Below are positions 34,501 through 42,997 of a stretch of DNA of 64,000 nucleotides, one piece after another. The notes beneath the pieces were generated by a model. It searched no databases. It was not told the DNA's origin and saw only the letters and a list, made by a program, of their open reading frames with translations. The stretch is taken from the NCBI GenBank assembly GCA_910585965.1, contig CAJUHH010000001.1:248001-312000 (forward strand), written 5' to 3'. Both the position numbers and the translations under genes were made by a program. This DNA is from an uncultured Lachnospiraceae bacterium. Its GTDB lineage: Bacteria; Bacillota; Clostridia; Lachnospirales; Lachnospiraceae. The first letter of the stretch is position 1; each line of letters opens with the position of its first letter.

Positions 34501-35384
34501 ACTGCTATGCGATGGCGGACTGTAAGGCAGAGAAAGGAAGAGTGGGAGCTGTCGCGGGACAGACGGTAAATTATGACGATACATTAAACGAGGAAGAAAT
34601 TAAGGTAAGCGGCAATTATTATGTAGGAGATAATATTTACGGTATTGACAATATTAGTTATATAGGGGTTGCTGAACCCATCAGCTACGAAAAACTGCTG
34701 ACTGTAGAAAATCTTCCTATGGAATTCCGCCATCTTAAAGTAATTTTCAGAATAGATGACTTATACCTGGGCACACAGGAAGTCCCATTTGGGAAAAAGC
34801 TGTCACAGCTGGAATATCCGGAGATCCCGGAAAAGCAAGGGTATTACGGTGTATGGCCGGACTGCTCGGACCAGGTTATGACAGGAAATCTGCTGGTCGA
34901 GGGCGAATATAAAGAGGATGTCACCGTTGTCCAAAGCAGCGCCAGACAAACTACAGAGGAAGAAAATAATTGGGAGAAACCATATGCCTTAGTCGAACAG
35001 CGTTTTACGGAAGACACTGTATTAAATGCCGAAATCAGCGATAAAGAGCCGCCTGAAGATGCTTCAGGCAAAAAATATACAGCTTATGATATTTCATTGA
35101 AACATGCCAATATAACCAATGAAGATACATTTGCCATTCGGCTTTATAATCCTTACAGCAATGTTACGGTATGGGGATATAAAGATGGCGTATGGACGGA
35201 GATGGAAAGCAAAAAGAGAGGACAATATGTGCAAGTCTATATGACCGGCCCGGAACAGTCTTTCTGTATTATCGAGCAAACATCAAAGATATGGATTATT
35301 ATATCCTCTATTGCAGGAGGGATCCTATTCTTTCTGTTATTGACAGCAGGAATCAAAAAAATAAAGCATAAGCATAAAAAATAA
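31563..35384 (+). CDS. Giant surface protein with mirror-image GLUG / coiled-coil architecture
   Basis: 1273 residues. Signal peptide (MVPWCVILALLCNIFPAQSL, near residues 12-31); GLUG-type beta-helix repeats at about 140-315 (VGGFAGVNEGTGTIRNCT, TGGIAGYSDGTITGC); coiled coil at about 329-436; two beta modules at about 447-633 (TVHILVEPDKDYQLDRM; ATITVVPDEAYTVDGI); second coiled coil at about 636-820; GLUG repeats again at about 843-1000; a beta module; one TM near 1243-1263 (IWIIISSIAGGILFFLLL) and a Lys-rich tail. No LPxTG motif. TTG 31563 (GGGAGG 6 nt upstream) or ATG 31569 may start it. It overlaps the MMPL gene by 17 nt and probably works with it at the cell envelope. Function unknown. 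Confidence 0.82.
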   Translation: MKMKNKKFFSKMVPWCVILALLCNIFPAQSLRAAELPEEPVQKTIEINTADDFRAFAANCFLDSWSADKKFVLNADIDLEGAEFDAVPVFAGTFDGKNHTISGFRYSGDGYVAGLFRYIEKEGLVENLKLKGEVIASDEKECIGGFCGVNYGTIKNCSFQGNISGKTTVGGFAGVNEGTGTIRNCTMGGRVTGYYSTGGFVGKNHGILSYCSNRSCVNNDSEWVEEDDEMGMGLFLSINISGSGTELFSGVDTGGIAGYSDGTITGCTNFGRIGYEHTGYNIGGIAGRQCGIVSLCTNAGAVYGRKDVGGIVGQMEPYIEVDEAASLRNAVNKLHDLIEKTINDMEAGKNAVKGDLDDLTAYSDGAADASDALAGQIADFTDENLNQAQSMADRLSHVMDMLPDVFDDVYEAEDSFSNANKALMLIADELKNAGNIEGEYIETNYGRLALLSTVGGNILSLQHYPAAGETVHILVEPDKDYQLDRMNAVDENGSSIYIQQEDERNYTFTMPEPNVRIEAYFSYQGEETGNGTAESGKDGNISASVSGQIRMSTAQTVIRLSSNLSGNASYNIDDSTATITVVPDEAYTVDGIPSVTADGQSVSAAKSDKGEYTYTFSIRSDTTYQVNITFRKMDKSEAIGSAKGNINDAIQKQQTAAETVNAIIQEIQDSSDVTSEQLGELAEALGEMLNTSSAVLANLNMAANILGEQVSDKINSIGSSVPEVLEQLQNAVNSVKSATRDAGSIVDYVNGQPDLHFSKLGSQFDTNRENLHDQLRGMSDSIKSLGSHASDYSDVVNDDLRAVNDQINIIFNLLADNVMNYGDISVEELYEDVDMEDTADITSGKTDNCKNQGVIKGDINVGGIAGAMSIDEEDPEDSAAGSVDYQIGRRYFTKCIITKCVNEGYIIAKKDGAGGIAGYMRHGIVVDSEGYGSVESTEGDYVGGICGESFTVIKRCYALCSVSGGKNVGGIAGFADTLKDCYAMADCKAEKGRVGAVAGQTVNYDDTLNEEEIKVSGNYYVGDNIYGIDNISYIGVAEPISYEKLLTVENLPMEFRHLKVIFRIDDLYLGTQEVPFGKKLSQLEYPEIPEKQGYYGVWPDCSDQVMTGNLLVEGEYKEDVTVVQSSARQTTEEENNWEKPYALVEQRFTEDTVLNAEISDKEPPEDASGKKYTAYDISLKHANITNEDTFAIRLYNPYSNVTVWGYKDGVWTEMESKKRGQYVQVYMTGPEQSFCIIEQTSKIWIIISSIAGGILFFLLLTAGIKKIKHKHKK

Positions 35385-35412
35385 AAATAGGGAAACTTGC
35401 ACCTTCAGGCGC

Positions 35413-35448
35413 AATAAAAATGGAGTCCGCAGGGACTCTATTTTTATT
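35413..35448. terminator. Bidirectional terminator
   Basis: Stem 35413-35428 (AATAAAAATGGAGTCC) pairs with 35433-35448 (GGACTC then TATTTTTATT), one G-U pair, 4-nt loop, A run and T run at the two ends. Serves the surface protein (+) and the convergent DUF4358 gene (-). Confidence 0.92.
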
Positions 35449-36076
35449 GGTCTAAAATCGTTTTTTCTATAATATCCACCGCTCTTTCATTTTCCTGCTG
35501 GCATAAAGCAATGACCTCTTCATCCCCCTTTTTCACTGCCGCCTCCGTATCTGCCCCTAGCTGCACGAAGCAAATATAGGGTTCGATCACCTCTATCCGG
35601 GATGCCTGCACCTTCCCAAGCTCCTGCGGCCTATCCCGGTATTTTACCAACAACGAATCTCGGTACGCATTCAACATCGTTTCTATTTCTGCCAAATATT
35701 CTGCTTTTGCTTTCAAAATAATCATAATATCGATGTCCGTTTCTATATTTACCTTTTCTGCCAAAAAATCATCATACATCTCCTCGGTGATCCCGGTTTC
35801 CGTCTTTAACTCTGCCACTGTAAGCCGCTTATCCGGCCAGTAATTCTCCCCGAGAATATTGACTACCTCATTTTTAATTTTGTCCATAGGAATATATATG
35901 CTGACATTTTCCCCTCCCGCATTACTACTATTTTCGCCGCCGCGCCTTACATTTTCCACGCTGTTCGTATTGGAATCGGATACCAATTCCCTGCCGCAGC
36001 CCGTCATAGCCGGCGCTGCTAAAATCCATATGCTCAATACTATTATTAATGTCATAGCCAATGTGCGTATTTTCAT
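35444..36076 (-). CDS. DUF4358 putative lipoprotein
   Basis: About 210 residues from ATG 36076 (GGAGG 5 nt ahead). Signal peptide MTLIIVLSIWILAAPAMTGC with a possible lipobox Cys. The mature part has the DUF4358 pattern: predicted helix VENVLGEN-like start (IKNEVVNILGENYWPDKRL), TETGITEEMYDDFLAEKVNI, then the DIDIMIILKAKAEYLAEIET segment and the C-terminal QASRIEVIEPYICFVQLGAD. DUF4358 lipoproteins of Lachnospiraceae often occur next to MBOAT acyltransferase genes, as the divergent one here. Function unknown. The longer frame to 36175 is rejected because it would precede the signal peptide. Confidence 0.85.
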   Translation of the reverse strand: MKIRTLAMTLIIVLSIWILAAPAMTGCGRELVSDSNTNSVENVRRGGENSSNAGGENVSIYIPMDKIKNEVVNILGENYWPDKRLTVAELKTETGITEEMYDDFLAEKVNIETDIDIMIILKAKAEYLAEIETMLNAYRDSLLVKYRDRPQELGKVQASRIEVIEPYICFVQLGADTEAAVKKGDEEVIALCQQENERAVDIIEKTILDQ

Positions 36077-36216
36077 AACAATCCTCCATAAAACTTCCTG
36101 TCTGTTTTCATTATTTCCCAATCTATAAAATTTATCCCAGATTGTTATGTAATAGATTCTGTCAAAGTTATTCATTTCTTAAATTTTAAATATATGTTAT
36201 GGATATGCATCAACTA

Positions 36217-36225
36217 TGGTATAAT
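36217..36225 (+). promoter_or_regulatory. Extended -10 promoter of the MBOAT operon
   Basis: TGGTATAAT: TATAAT at 36220-36225 with TG at 36217-36218. The -35 (TTATGG, 17 nt upstream) is poor. Confidence 0.6.
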
Positions 36226-36265
36226 AAGGAAATATATAACTATTACGAAAGGTACCACTTCACCA

Positions 36266-37762
36266 ATGCTTTTTAACTCCTATATATTCATTTTCATCTT
36301 CCTCCCCGCCGTCCTTCTCGGATGGTACGGGCTGAACAAACTGAAAAAATACGAACTTGCGAAAGTTTTTTTGACTGGTATGTCTTTATGGTTCTACGCT
36401 TATTTTAATACCTATTATCTTTTCATCATTATCGGCAGCATCTTGGCCAATTATCTGATCAGTTATTTTCTGACTTTTTGCAAAACCAGGCGGTCAAACC
36501 GATTAGGCCTGTTTGTCGGCATCGGCACCAACCTGGCAATTCTTTTTTATTTTAAGTATTATGATTTTTTTATCGAAAATATTAATTATGTATTCCGAAC
36601 GGATTTTAACCTGAAGCATATTCTCCTGCCTCTGGGGATCAGTTTTTTTACCTTCCAGCAGCTTTCTTTTATCATCGACCGATGCACGGGAAAGGCCGAG
36701 CATTATTCCTTTACAAATTATGCCGCTTTCGTCACCTTTTTTCCCCAGCTGATCGCGGGTCCCATTGTTTTATACAAGGAAATCATTCCCCAGTTTGATG
36801 ATTTAGCTAACAGAAAATTTCACATTGCCAACTTTGCCAAGGGTATCTCTTTGTTTGTCATGGGATTAGCCAAAAAAGTCCTTTTAGCCGATGTACTTGC
36901 CCTTGTTACAAACTTCGGGTTTGAGCAGACTTATTTCCTGGATTCGCCTTCTACTTTGCTTGTGATCCTGTCTTATACTTTTCAAATTTATTTTGACTTC
37001 AGCGGATACAGCGACATGGCAATAGGGTTGGGCTATCTATTCAACGTACAGCTTCCAGTCAATTTTAACTCCCCTTATAAGGCATGTTCCGTCAAGGAAT
37101 TGTGGCAGCGCTGGCATATGACCCTTTCCCGGTTTTTTGTCACTTATGTTTATATTCCTCTGGGCGGCAGCAAAAAAGGGAAGGCGCGGACGATTTTAAA
37201 TACCATGGTCATTTTTTCTTTAAGCGGCCTTTGGCACGGGGCTAATTGGACTTATGTAGCATGGGGCGTTATGCAGGGACTTTTGGTAGTCTGGGATAAC
37301 CTGGGCATCATAGGAGTCAGAGGAAGCCAAGAAAAAAATCCTTCCCGCTTTTATATTCCAAGATGGCTGGGATGGTTTTTTACCTTTTCTTTCTTTAATC
37401 TATCCCTGTTTTTCTTCCGCAGCGAAAGCATGACCCATGCTTTCCAGATGTTTAAAAACCTGTTTTCCTTCCGCAATACGGGATATATTTATAAACTGGC
37501 TGTCAATATGGATATTCCTGAATTTTATATTTTGAAACAGGCCATTACCATGTTCGCCCCGGGAATGCTAAACATCGCTTATATCGTACTGCTCCTGCTG
37601 ATTCTGGCAGCCAGCGCGTTTATACTGACGAGAAAAAATGCGCTGCAGATCGTGGAAACGGCGGACTACGGCTCCAGATTCTGTTGGTTTATTACGATTC
37701 TGTTTATCTGGTCGCTCATTTCCTTTTCACAGGTCAGTACATTTATTTATTTTAATTTTTAA
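36266..37762 (+). CDS. MBOAT-family O-acyltransferase (AlgI/DltB-like)
   Basis: About 498 residues, polytopic. The start MLFNSYIFIFIFLPAVLLGW is the characteristic MBOAT N-terminus, so ATG 36266 is chosen over 36194. Conserved stretches: LPLGISFFTFQQLSFIIDRC, FFPQLIAGPIVLY, FSGYSDMAIGLGYLFNVQLP, NFNSPYKACSVKELWQRWHM and the active-site His in FSLSGLWHGANWTYVAWGVM. These enzymes move acyl, usually acetyl, groups across the membrane onto surface polymers. The next gene encodes its DltD/AlgJ-like partner, 39 nt downstream. The polymer modified is not known. Confidence 0.95.
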   Translation: MLFNSYIFIFIFLPAVLLGWYGLNKLKKYELAKVFLTGMSLWFYAYFNTYYLFIIIGSILANYLISYFLTFCKTRRSNRLGLFVGIGTNLAILFYFKYYDFFIENINYVFRTDFNLKHILLPLGISFFTFQQLSFIIDRCTGKAEHYSFTNYAAFVTFFPQLIAGPIVLYKEIIPQFDDLANRKFHIANFAKGISLFVMGLAKKVLLADVLALVTNFGFEQTYFLDSPSTLLVILSYTFQIYFDFSGYSDMAIGLGYLFNVQLPVNFNSPYKACSVKELWQRWHMTLSRFFVTYVYIPLGGSKKGKARTILNTMVIFSLSGLWHGANWTYVAWGVMQGLLVVWDNLGIIGVRGSQEKNPSRFYIPRWLGWFFTFSFFNLSLFFFRSESMTHAFQMFKNLFSFRNTGYIYKLAVNMDIPEFYILKQAITMFAPGMLNIAYIVLLLLILAASAFILTRKNALQIVETADYGSRFCWFITILFIWSLISFSQVSTFIYFNF

Positions 37763-37801
37763 GATGCCAATTACATTGGTTAAGAAAGGACAAGTTATCT
37801 C

Positions 37802-38896
37802 ATGGAAAAAACCTCAGAACTTCAAGAATATACAGCGCAAAAATTTGTCATCTGTTTTTTCCGGCGCATTTTTCTTCTTATGGTAGCGATTGGCGCTCTG
37901 GTCGTTTTGATCGACCCCTTTTTCCATTACCACAAACCATGGTTCGGCCTGAAGGCAGTTCTCACCGATAAAGAATACCAATGCATCGGTTCTTTGCGGA
38001 CGTTTGAATATGACAGCCTGATTGTAGGCTCCTCCGTAGCGGAAAATTATAATAACGGCTGGTTTAACGACGGCTTTGACTGCACTGCCATCAAGGCGGT
38101 TCGTTCTTACGGCGCTACTGCGGATTTGTGCTATCTTCTGGATGCCGCCTATGAAAAGCATGACCTGAAATATATTTTTTACAGCATGGACACTTCCTCT
38201 CTGGCGGCAGACCCTGTCCCTACTTATGAATTGACAGGATGCCCCATGTACCTCTATAACAAAAACTATTTTGACGATGTGGAATACCTTTATAATAAAG
38301 GAGTTCTTTTTGAAAAAATACCTTATATGATCGCCAATACTTTTCTGGGGGATTATGATGCTAATGATTCCTATAACTGGGCGCAGTGGAAAGAGTTTAA
38401 CCAGGATATGGCCCTCGGTCTTTACATCCGCACTCCCGACATCGCCCCTATGAAAGAAAAAGATTATTACCGCGATAAGCTGGATGCCAATATTCGTTTG
38501 ATCCAAGAACAGGTAGAAAATCACCCGGAAACGGAATTTAAGTTTTTCTTCCCCGCCTATTCCATGCTTTTCTGGGACAACCTTTACCGAACCGGCGACC
38601 TGGAAGCCTATCTCTACCATATGGAACAGGCCGTTGCATCCCTGCTTCCCTATGATAATGTGGAAATTTACTACTTCCAGGATGAAAGGGAGATCGTTAC
38701 TAATCTGGACAATTATATGGACACCTTACATTTCTCGCCGGAGATCAACCAATATATGGCAGAAGCAATCATCCGTGGAAACAATCGGCTCACGGAAAAT
38801 AATTATAGGCAAAAATTTTCTCTTATGAAGGATTTTGCCTATGAGATTGTGCATGAACTCATCCTTCCCTATGAAGACTCCATTAAGATCGGATAA
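37802..38896 (+). CDS. DltD/AlgJ-like SGNH-type partner of the MBOAT protein
   Basis: 364 residues. One N-terminal TM (FFRRIFLLMVAIGALVVLID), then an extracytoplasmic domain. A Ser sits in the block DSLIVGSSVAENYNNGWF, as in the SGNH nucleophile block, and a C-terminal D-x-x-H appears as YMDTLHFSPEINQYMAEAI. Proteins of this kind take the acyl group delivered by MBOAT and transfer it to the polymer, as DltD or AlgJ/X do. Ordered directly after the MBOAT gene. Call is by motif and context; there is no close named relative. Confidence 0.85.
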   Translation: MEKTSELQEYTAQKFVICFFRRIFLLMVAIGALVVLIDPFFHYHKPWFGLKAVLTDKEYQCIGSLRTFEYDSLIVGSSVAENYNNGWFNDGFDCTAIKAVRSYGATADLCYLLDAAYEKHDLKYIFYSMDTSSLAADPVPTYELTGCPMYLYNKNYFDDVEYLYNKGVLFEKIPYMIANTFLGDYDANDSYNWAQWKEFNQDMALGLYIRTPDIAPMKEKDYYRDKLDANIRLIQEQVENHPETEFKFFFPAYSMLFWDNLYRTGDLEAYLYHMEQAVASLLPYDNVEIYYFQDEREIVTNLDNYMDTLHFSPEINQYMAEAIIRGNNRLTENNYRQKFSLMKDFAYEIVHELILPYEDSIKIG

Positions 38897-38919
38897 CAGA
38901 GCATTTTATCGCGAATTCA

Positions 38920-38948
38920 TTGCTTTTCAGGAAAGTAACCGATATACT
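38920..38948 (+). promoter_or_regulatory. Promoter of the AAA-ATPase gene
   Basis: TTGCTT at 38920-38925, 17-nt spacer, TATACT at 38943-38948, upstream of GGAGGTGG and ATG 38993. Confidence 0.6.
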
Positions 38949-38992
38949 ATTGTTAAAACCAATTCCAAATCTATAAACGGAGGTGGCGGAAA

Positions 38993-40696
38993 ATGGCAAA
39001 AACAATCGGTATAGGAAATCAGGATTTTGAAAAAATCAGGGTAAATGACTATTTTTATATAGACAAAACAAAATTTATAAAGGAATGGTGGGAAGGCGGC
39101 GACAGCGTCACATTAATCACCCGCCCCCGGCGTTTCGGAAAAACGCTGAATATGAGCATGGTAGAAAAATTTTTTTCCATTCAATATGCAAACCGGGGAG
39201 ACCTGTTTGAAGGCCTTTCCATATGGCAGGAAGAAAAATACCGGCAGATACAAGGAACCTATCCCGTGCTGATGCTCAGTTTTGCAGACGTAAAAGAAAA
39301 TTCTTTTATACAAGCACGAAAAAAAATATGCCGCATTATCAAAGAGCTTTATAAGCAATATACGTTTCTATTGGAAGGCAGCCTCCTGAACGAGGACGAA
39401 AAAAAGAACTTTTCCCAAATGTCTGTCGATATGGAAGACAATGAGGCATCCTTTACCATAAAGGCTCTATCCGGCTATCTGGAACGCTACTATAGGAAGA
39501 AAGTTATTATTCTTCTGGACGAATACGATACCCCTATGCAGGAAGCCTATGTAAACGGATATTGGAAGGAACTGACCGCATTTACAAGAAGTCTGTTTAA
39601 TTCTACCTTTAAGACAAATCCCTATTTGGAACGCGCGATTATGACAGGGATCACTCGGGTCAGTAAAGAATCCATCTTTTCCGACCTGAACCATTTAAAA
39701 GTAGTAACAACGACATCCGAAAAATATGCTGATTGTTTCGGCTTTACAGAAGAGGAAGCATTTCAAGCACTGGATGAATTTGACTTATCTAGCCAAAAAC
39801 AACAAGTAAAAGATTGGTATGACGGCTTTTCTTTTGGTAAAGTAACGGACATTTATAATCCTTGGTCCATCATCAGCTTCCTTGATGAAAGAAGAGTAGG
39901 AGCCTACTGGGCAAACACCAGCAGCAACAGCCTTGTAGGAAAACTGGTACGTGAAGGAAACCGAAACATTAAGGAAAATTTTGAAAGTCTGCTACGGGGC
40001 GAATCCATTCAGGCCGAAATTGATGAGCAGATCGTATATGATCTGTTAAACAGCGATGAGCAGACGGTATGGAGCCTGTTGCTTGCCAGCGGGTATTTAA
40101 AAGTAAAAAAATACGAAGCATATACTTCCCAGTTCGGGGAATGGAAGGAAGATTATGAACTGGAACTTACTAATTTTGAAGTCAAATCCATGTTCCGAAG
40201 CATGGTTCGGAAATGGTTTAACAGCGCCAGGACAGATTATAATGATTTCATCAAGGCATTAATGGCGGACAATATAAAAGCGATGAATACTTATATGAAT
40301 AAAGTTGCATTGCAAACCTTCAGTTATTTCGATACGGGAAAAAATCCTTCACAGGCGGAGCCGGAACGGTTTTACCACGGCTTTGTATTAGGGATGATGG
40401 TGGAGCTGGCAGACCGCTATATTATCACATCAAATAGGGAAAGCGGTTTTGGACGGTATGATATAATGATGGAAGCAAGAAACAAAGAAGATAATTCCAT
40501 AATTATAGAATTTAAAGTACAAGAAGAAGATGAAAAAGAATTATCCGATACGGTACTGGAGGCACTGCGGCAGATAGAAGAGAAGGATTACCAATCAAAT
40601 CTTGCCGCGAAAGGAATTCCAACGAAATCCATCCGTAAATACGGCTTTGCATTCTGCGGTAAAAAGGTGCTGATCGGAAGCGCGGTCCAAGAATAG
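38993..40696 (+). CDS. AAA-ATPase-like / PD-(D/E)XK nuclease fusion protein
   Basis: 567 residues. N-terminus IGNQDFEKIRVNDYFYIDKT then Walker A-like TRPRRFGKTLNMSMVEKFF and Walker B VIILLDEYDTPMQEAY; an Arg sensor in MTGITRVSKESIFSDLNH. The C-terminal domain has the nuclease signature GFGRYDIMMEA ... SIIIEFKVQ (D, then E-x-K). This AAA-ATPase-like/DUF1703 family is greatly expanded in Clostridia and Bacteroidia. The role is unknown; mobile-element or defence roles have been suggested. Followed by a bidirectional terminator; single-gene unit. Confidence 0.93.
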   Translation: MAKTIGIGNQDFEKIRVNDYFYIDKTKFIKEWWEGGDSVTLITRPRRFGKTLNMSMVEKFFSIQYANRGDLFEGLSIWQEEKYRQIQGTYPVLMLSFADVKENSFIQARKKICRIIKELYKQYTFLLEGSLLNEDEKKNFSQMSVDMEDNEASFTIKALSGYLERYYRKKVIILLDEYDTPMQEAYVNGYWKELTAFTRSLFNSTFKTNPYLERAIMTGITRVSKESIFSDLNHLKVVTTTSEKYADCFGFTEEEAFQALDEFDLSSQKQQVKDWYDGFSFGKVTDIYNPWSIISFLDERRVGAYWANTSSNSLVGKLVREGNRNIKENFESLLRGESIQAEIDEQIVYDLLNSDEQTVWSLLLASGYLKVKKYEAYTSQFGEWKEDYELELTNFEVKSMFRSMVRKWFNSARTDYNDFIKALMADNIKAMNTYMNKVALQTFSYFDTGKNPSQAEPERFYHGFVLGMMVELADRYIITSNRESGFGRYDIMMEARNKEDNSIIIEFKVQEEDEKELSDTVLEALRQIEEKDYQSNLAAKGIPTKSIRKYGFAFCGKKVLIGSAVQE

Positions 40697-40712
40697 CTTG
40701 AAAATACAGAAA

Positions 40713-40742
40713 ACGGCGGGGTATCAAACCTCGCCGTATTTT
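40713..40742. terminator. Bidirectional terminator
   Basis: ACGGCGGGG (40713-40721) pairs with CCTCGCCGT (40729-40737), one G-U pair, flanked by AAAA and TTTT runs. Between the AAA-ATPase gene (+) and exonuclease III (-). Confidence 0.88.
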
Positions 40743-40749
40743 CCTCTCC

Positions 40750-41505
40750 CTATTCTTTCAAAACCAGCCCCACCGGGCAATGGTCCGATCCAAGCACATC
40801 CTTATAAATCAGCGCATCCTCCAGCCGTTCTTTTAGCGCCTCCGATACGAGAAAATAATCAATCCGCCACCCAGCGTTTTTCGCTCTGGCGCTGAACCGA
40901 TATGACCACCAGGAGTAAGCCCCTTCCTTATCCGGGTAAAAATACCGAAAAGTATCCACAAAACCCGCTTCCGTAAGTTCCGTAAACTTTTCCCGCTCTT
41001 CATCCGTAAATCCTGCATTTTTCCGATTTGTCTTCGGATTTTTCAAATCGATCTCTTTATGAGCCACATTCAGATCCCCACAGAAGATAACTGGTTTTTT
41101 TGCCTCCAGCCCTTTCAGATAAGCAAGAAAATCCCTCTCCCACTGCATACGATAAGAAAGCCTTGCCAAGCCGTCTTGGGAATTCGGCGTATATACTGTT
41201 ATCATATAAAAATCTTCATATTCCAAAGTAAGAACCCGACCCTCGTGATCGTGTTCCTCCATGCCTATCCCATAAGCGACGGACAAAGGCTCATTCTTTG
41301 CAAAAACAGCGGTACCCGAATATCCCTTCTTTTCCGCATAATTCCAATACTGCCAGTATCCCGGAATATCCAGCTCGATCTGCCCTTCTTGCAGTTTCGT
41401 CTCTTGTATACAAAATATATCCGCATCCGCTTCCTTAAAAAAATCCAAAAACCCCTTGCCCACACAGGCCCGGAGCCCATTTACATTCCAGGAAATTAAT
41501 TTCAT
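40750..41505 (-). CDS. xth: Exodeoxyribonuclease III / AP endonuclease
   Basis: 251 residues. MKLISWNVNGLRACVGKGFL, IFCIQETKLQEGQ (metal Glu), VIFCGDLNVAHKEIDLKNPK (Asp/Asn), WSYRFSARAKNAGWRIDYFL (Asp) and LGSDHCPVGLVL (catalytic His) cover the whole endonuclease/exonuclease/phosphatase fold. Repairs abasic sites in DNA; cytoplasmic, Mg-dependent. The N-K-x-N-A-G-F-T stretch is standard for ExoA of Gram-positives. Single gene, convergent with the AAA-ATPase gene. Confidence 0.97.
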   Translation of the reverse strand: MKLISWNVNGLRACVGKGFLDFFKEADADIFCIQETKLQEGQIELDIPGYWQYWNYAEKKGYSGTAVFAKNEPLSVAYGIGMEEHDHEGRVLTLEYEDFYMITVYTPNSQDGLARLSYRMQWERDFLAYLKGLEAKKPVIFCGDLNVAHKEIDLKNPKTNRKNAGFTDEEREKFTELTEAGFVDTFRYFYPDKEGAYSWWSYRFSARAKNAGWRIDYFLVSEALKERLEDALIYKDVLGSDHCPVGLVLKE

Positions 41506-41565
41506 GCCTCTTCCTGCTCCTTCCCGATCAAACTAACTAGATCTTATATGGAATCTTTGTTCCTG

Positions 41566-42918
41566 TCAATACATACTTCCTTGGCTTTCCGCTGCCTCCA
41601 TCGCACTGGCCATCTCTGCCCCTTGCGCCCGCAGCAGCGTTTCTTCCATTTCCGCAGAGCCATCATAATAATGCAGCAGCAGGCCGACTACCCGCGCATA
41701 ACTGAGCGTCCCATCTTCTACTCCGTTTAAGACCATGGAAGTCTCCGAAAGTTTATCCGAAACTTTATCCACCACATCCGTGCTGATCACCGCCCTGGCT
41801 TCCACCTTCTCCCACGCATCTTTCCCTAAAAATATATTTTCCTCCTTTACCTGGGGGGAAATATTCACATGGGAAAAATATACCTCCTGATCTTTTCCAA
41901 TCGCTTTATAAAACTCATTATCAATATAGTTTAACACGCTCAAGTAACCGCTATACTGGAAAGAAAGATCGGAAGAACGGATACATGCGAGAAATCCTAT
42001 CATATTTGCTTCTTCTTCATACATGAAGCCCTTCAAATGCGCATATTCATGGCAGATCGTCGCGGGGCGGTTTATTTCATACATCAGCTTATTATAATTG
42101 ACTTCCATTGAAAAAGGAAAAAAGTAGCCTTTCATCTTCTGCTGACTGAAAAACCCGGAGAATGTAAACTGCTTCGGCCTAGGATAATATCCGGCCAGCT
42201 GTCCGCACTCGTCGCCTAGTTCCTGCATACATGCGATAAGCGCCTCTTCCATATCCACCGGATAAATAATATTTCCAGCCCCATCTCTTTCCACCTGTGC
42301 GGCCAGTTCATTCGCTTTGATTACTACATAATCCCTTAACTGAGTCAATTCCTCCAATGTATACTCCTTGGACAACAGATCGCCGACCGCAAAACCTTTC
42401 TCCGTTCCCTTATATAGTACCCCGTATTTTTCTTCCAGTGCAGAACAATGATACAGGATAAAACAATTCAATGTCATCACCAGAGCCACACCGGTAAAGA
42501 TCCATCCGTATACGGTAAAATAACCTTTATAAATCTGTTTTACCCTGCTCCTGTTTTTATATTCCGGATTCCTTCCATCCTTCCTGGTCAATCGGGATAC
42601 ATTCCGCGACTTTCCAGAAATCCATCCAATGCCTCCTCCAACCGCCAATAATAGAGCCGCCACCGTCAAAACGGCGCCTGCTGCAACCATTATTTCACCT
42701 ACGGAAAAAGGAAACATCCCCATGAATCTGCCATATGTATTTACCCACAGGGGATATATGTGTACAACATAAAAATCGCAGAAAACCTTGCTTTTCCACG
42801 CCAGAATATTTGATAATATTACAAAAACCCAAAAACCCCACAACAACAAACGTCCTTTTCCCCCGCCTGGCCGCCTCCCCAGCCATAAATCTCTCCGTTG
42901 CATTCGTTTATCTCCCAT
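41566..42918 (-). CDS. DUF3810 membrane protein with HExxH motif
   Basis: About 445-450 residues. Three N-terminal TM helices (LLLWGFWVFVILSNILAWKS; a second near VGEIMVAAGAVLTVAALLLA; a third near GWIFTGVALVMTLNCFILYH), then an outer domain with ATICHEYAHLKGFMYEEEAN (HEYAH plus a downstream EExN, a zinc-protease-like layout) and IGFLACIRSSDLSFQYSGYL. Matches DUF3810, a putative membrane metallopeptidase family. ATG 42918 and ATG 42903 (GGGAG 8 nt ahead) are both possible starts. Its upstream region carries an exceptional palindrome. Substrate unknown. Confidence 0.85.
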   Translation of the reverse strand: MGDKRMQRRDLWLGRRPGGGKGRLLLWGFWVFVILSNILAWKSKVFCDFYVVHIYPLWVNTYGRFMGMFPFSVGEIMVAAGAVLTVAALLLAVGGGIGWISGKSRNVSRLTRKDGRNPEYKNRSRVKQIYKGYFTVYGWIFTGVALVMTLNCFILYHCSALEEKYGVLYKGTEKGFAVGDLLSKEYTLEELTQLRDYVVIKANELAAQVERDGAGNIIYPVDMEEALIACMQELGDECGQLAGYYPRPKQFTFSGFFSQQKMKGYFFPFSMEVNYNKLMYEINRPATICHEYAHLKGFMYEEEANMIGFLACIRSSDLSFQYSGYLSVLNYIDNEFYKAIGKDQEVYFSHVNISPQVKEENIFLGKDAWEKVEARAVISTDVVDKVSDKLSETSMVLNGVEDGTLSYARVVGLLLHYYDGSAEMEETLLRAQGAEMASAMEAAESQGSMY

Positions 42919-42941
42919 AGAATATCCGAAACCTTCTCGCT

Positions 42942-42997
42942 TACTATCGTGATAGTATTATTGTGATAGTAATATCATGATATTACTATCATAATAA
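42942..42997. repeat. Dyad plus 40-bp near-perfect palindrome (operator cluster)
   Basis: TACTATC-GT-GATAGTA at 42942-42957 is followed at once by a 40-bp palindrome, 42958-42997, centred on ATCATGAT with 19 of 20 Watson-Crick pairs; it contains GATAGTA (42965-42971) and TACTATC (42984-42990). Four copies of the same 7-mer in two dyads within 56 bp, directly upstream of the DUF3810 gene. Confidence 0.85.

Noticed and set aside
38993..40696. AAA-ATPase/PD-(D/E)XK protein as part of a restriction or defence operon
   Set aside because: It stands alone with its own promoter and terminator; no methylase, helicase or other defence gene is adjacent.
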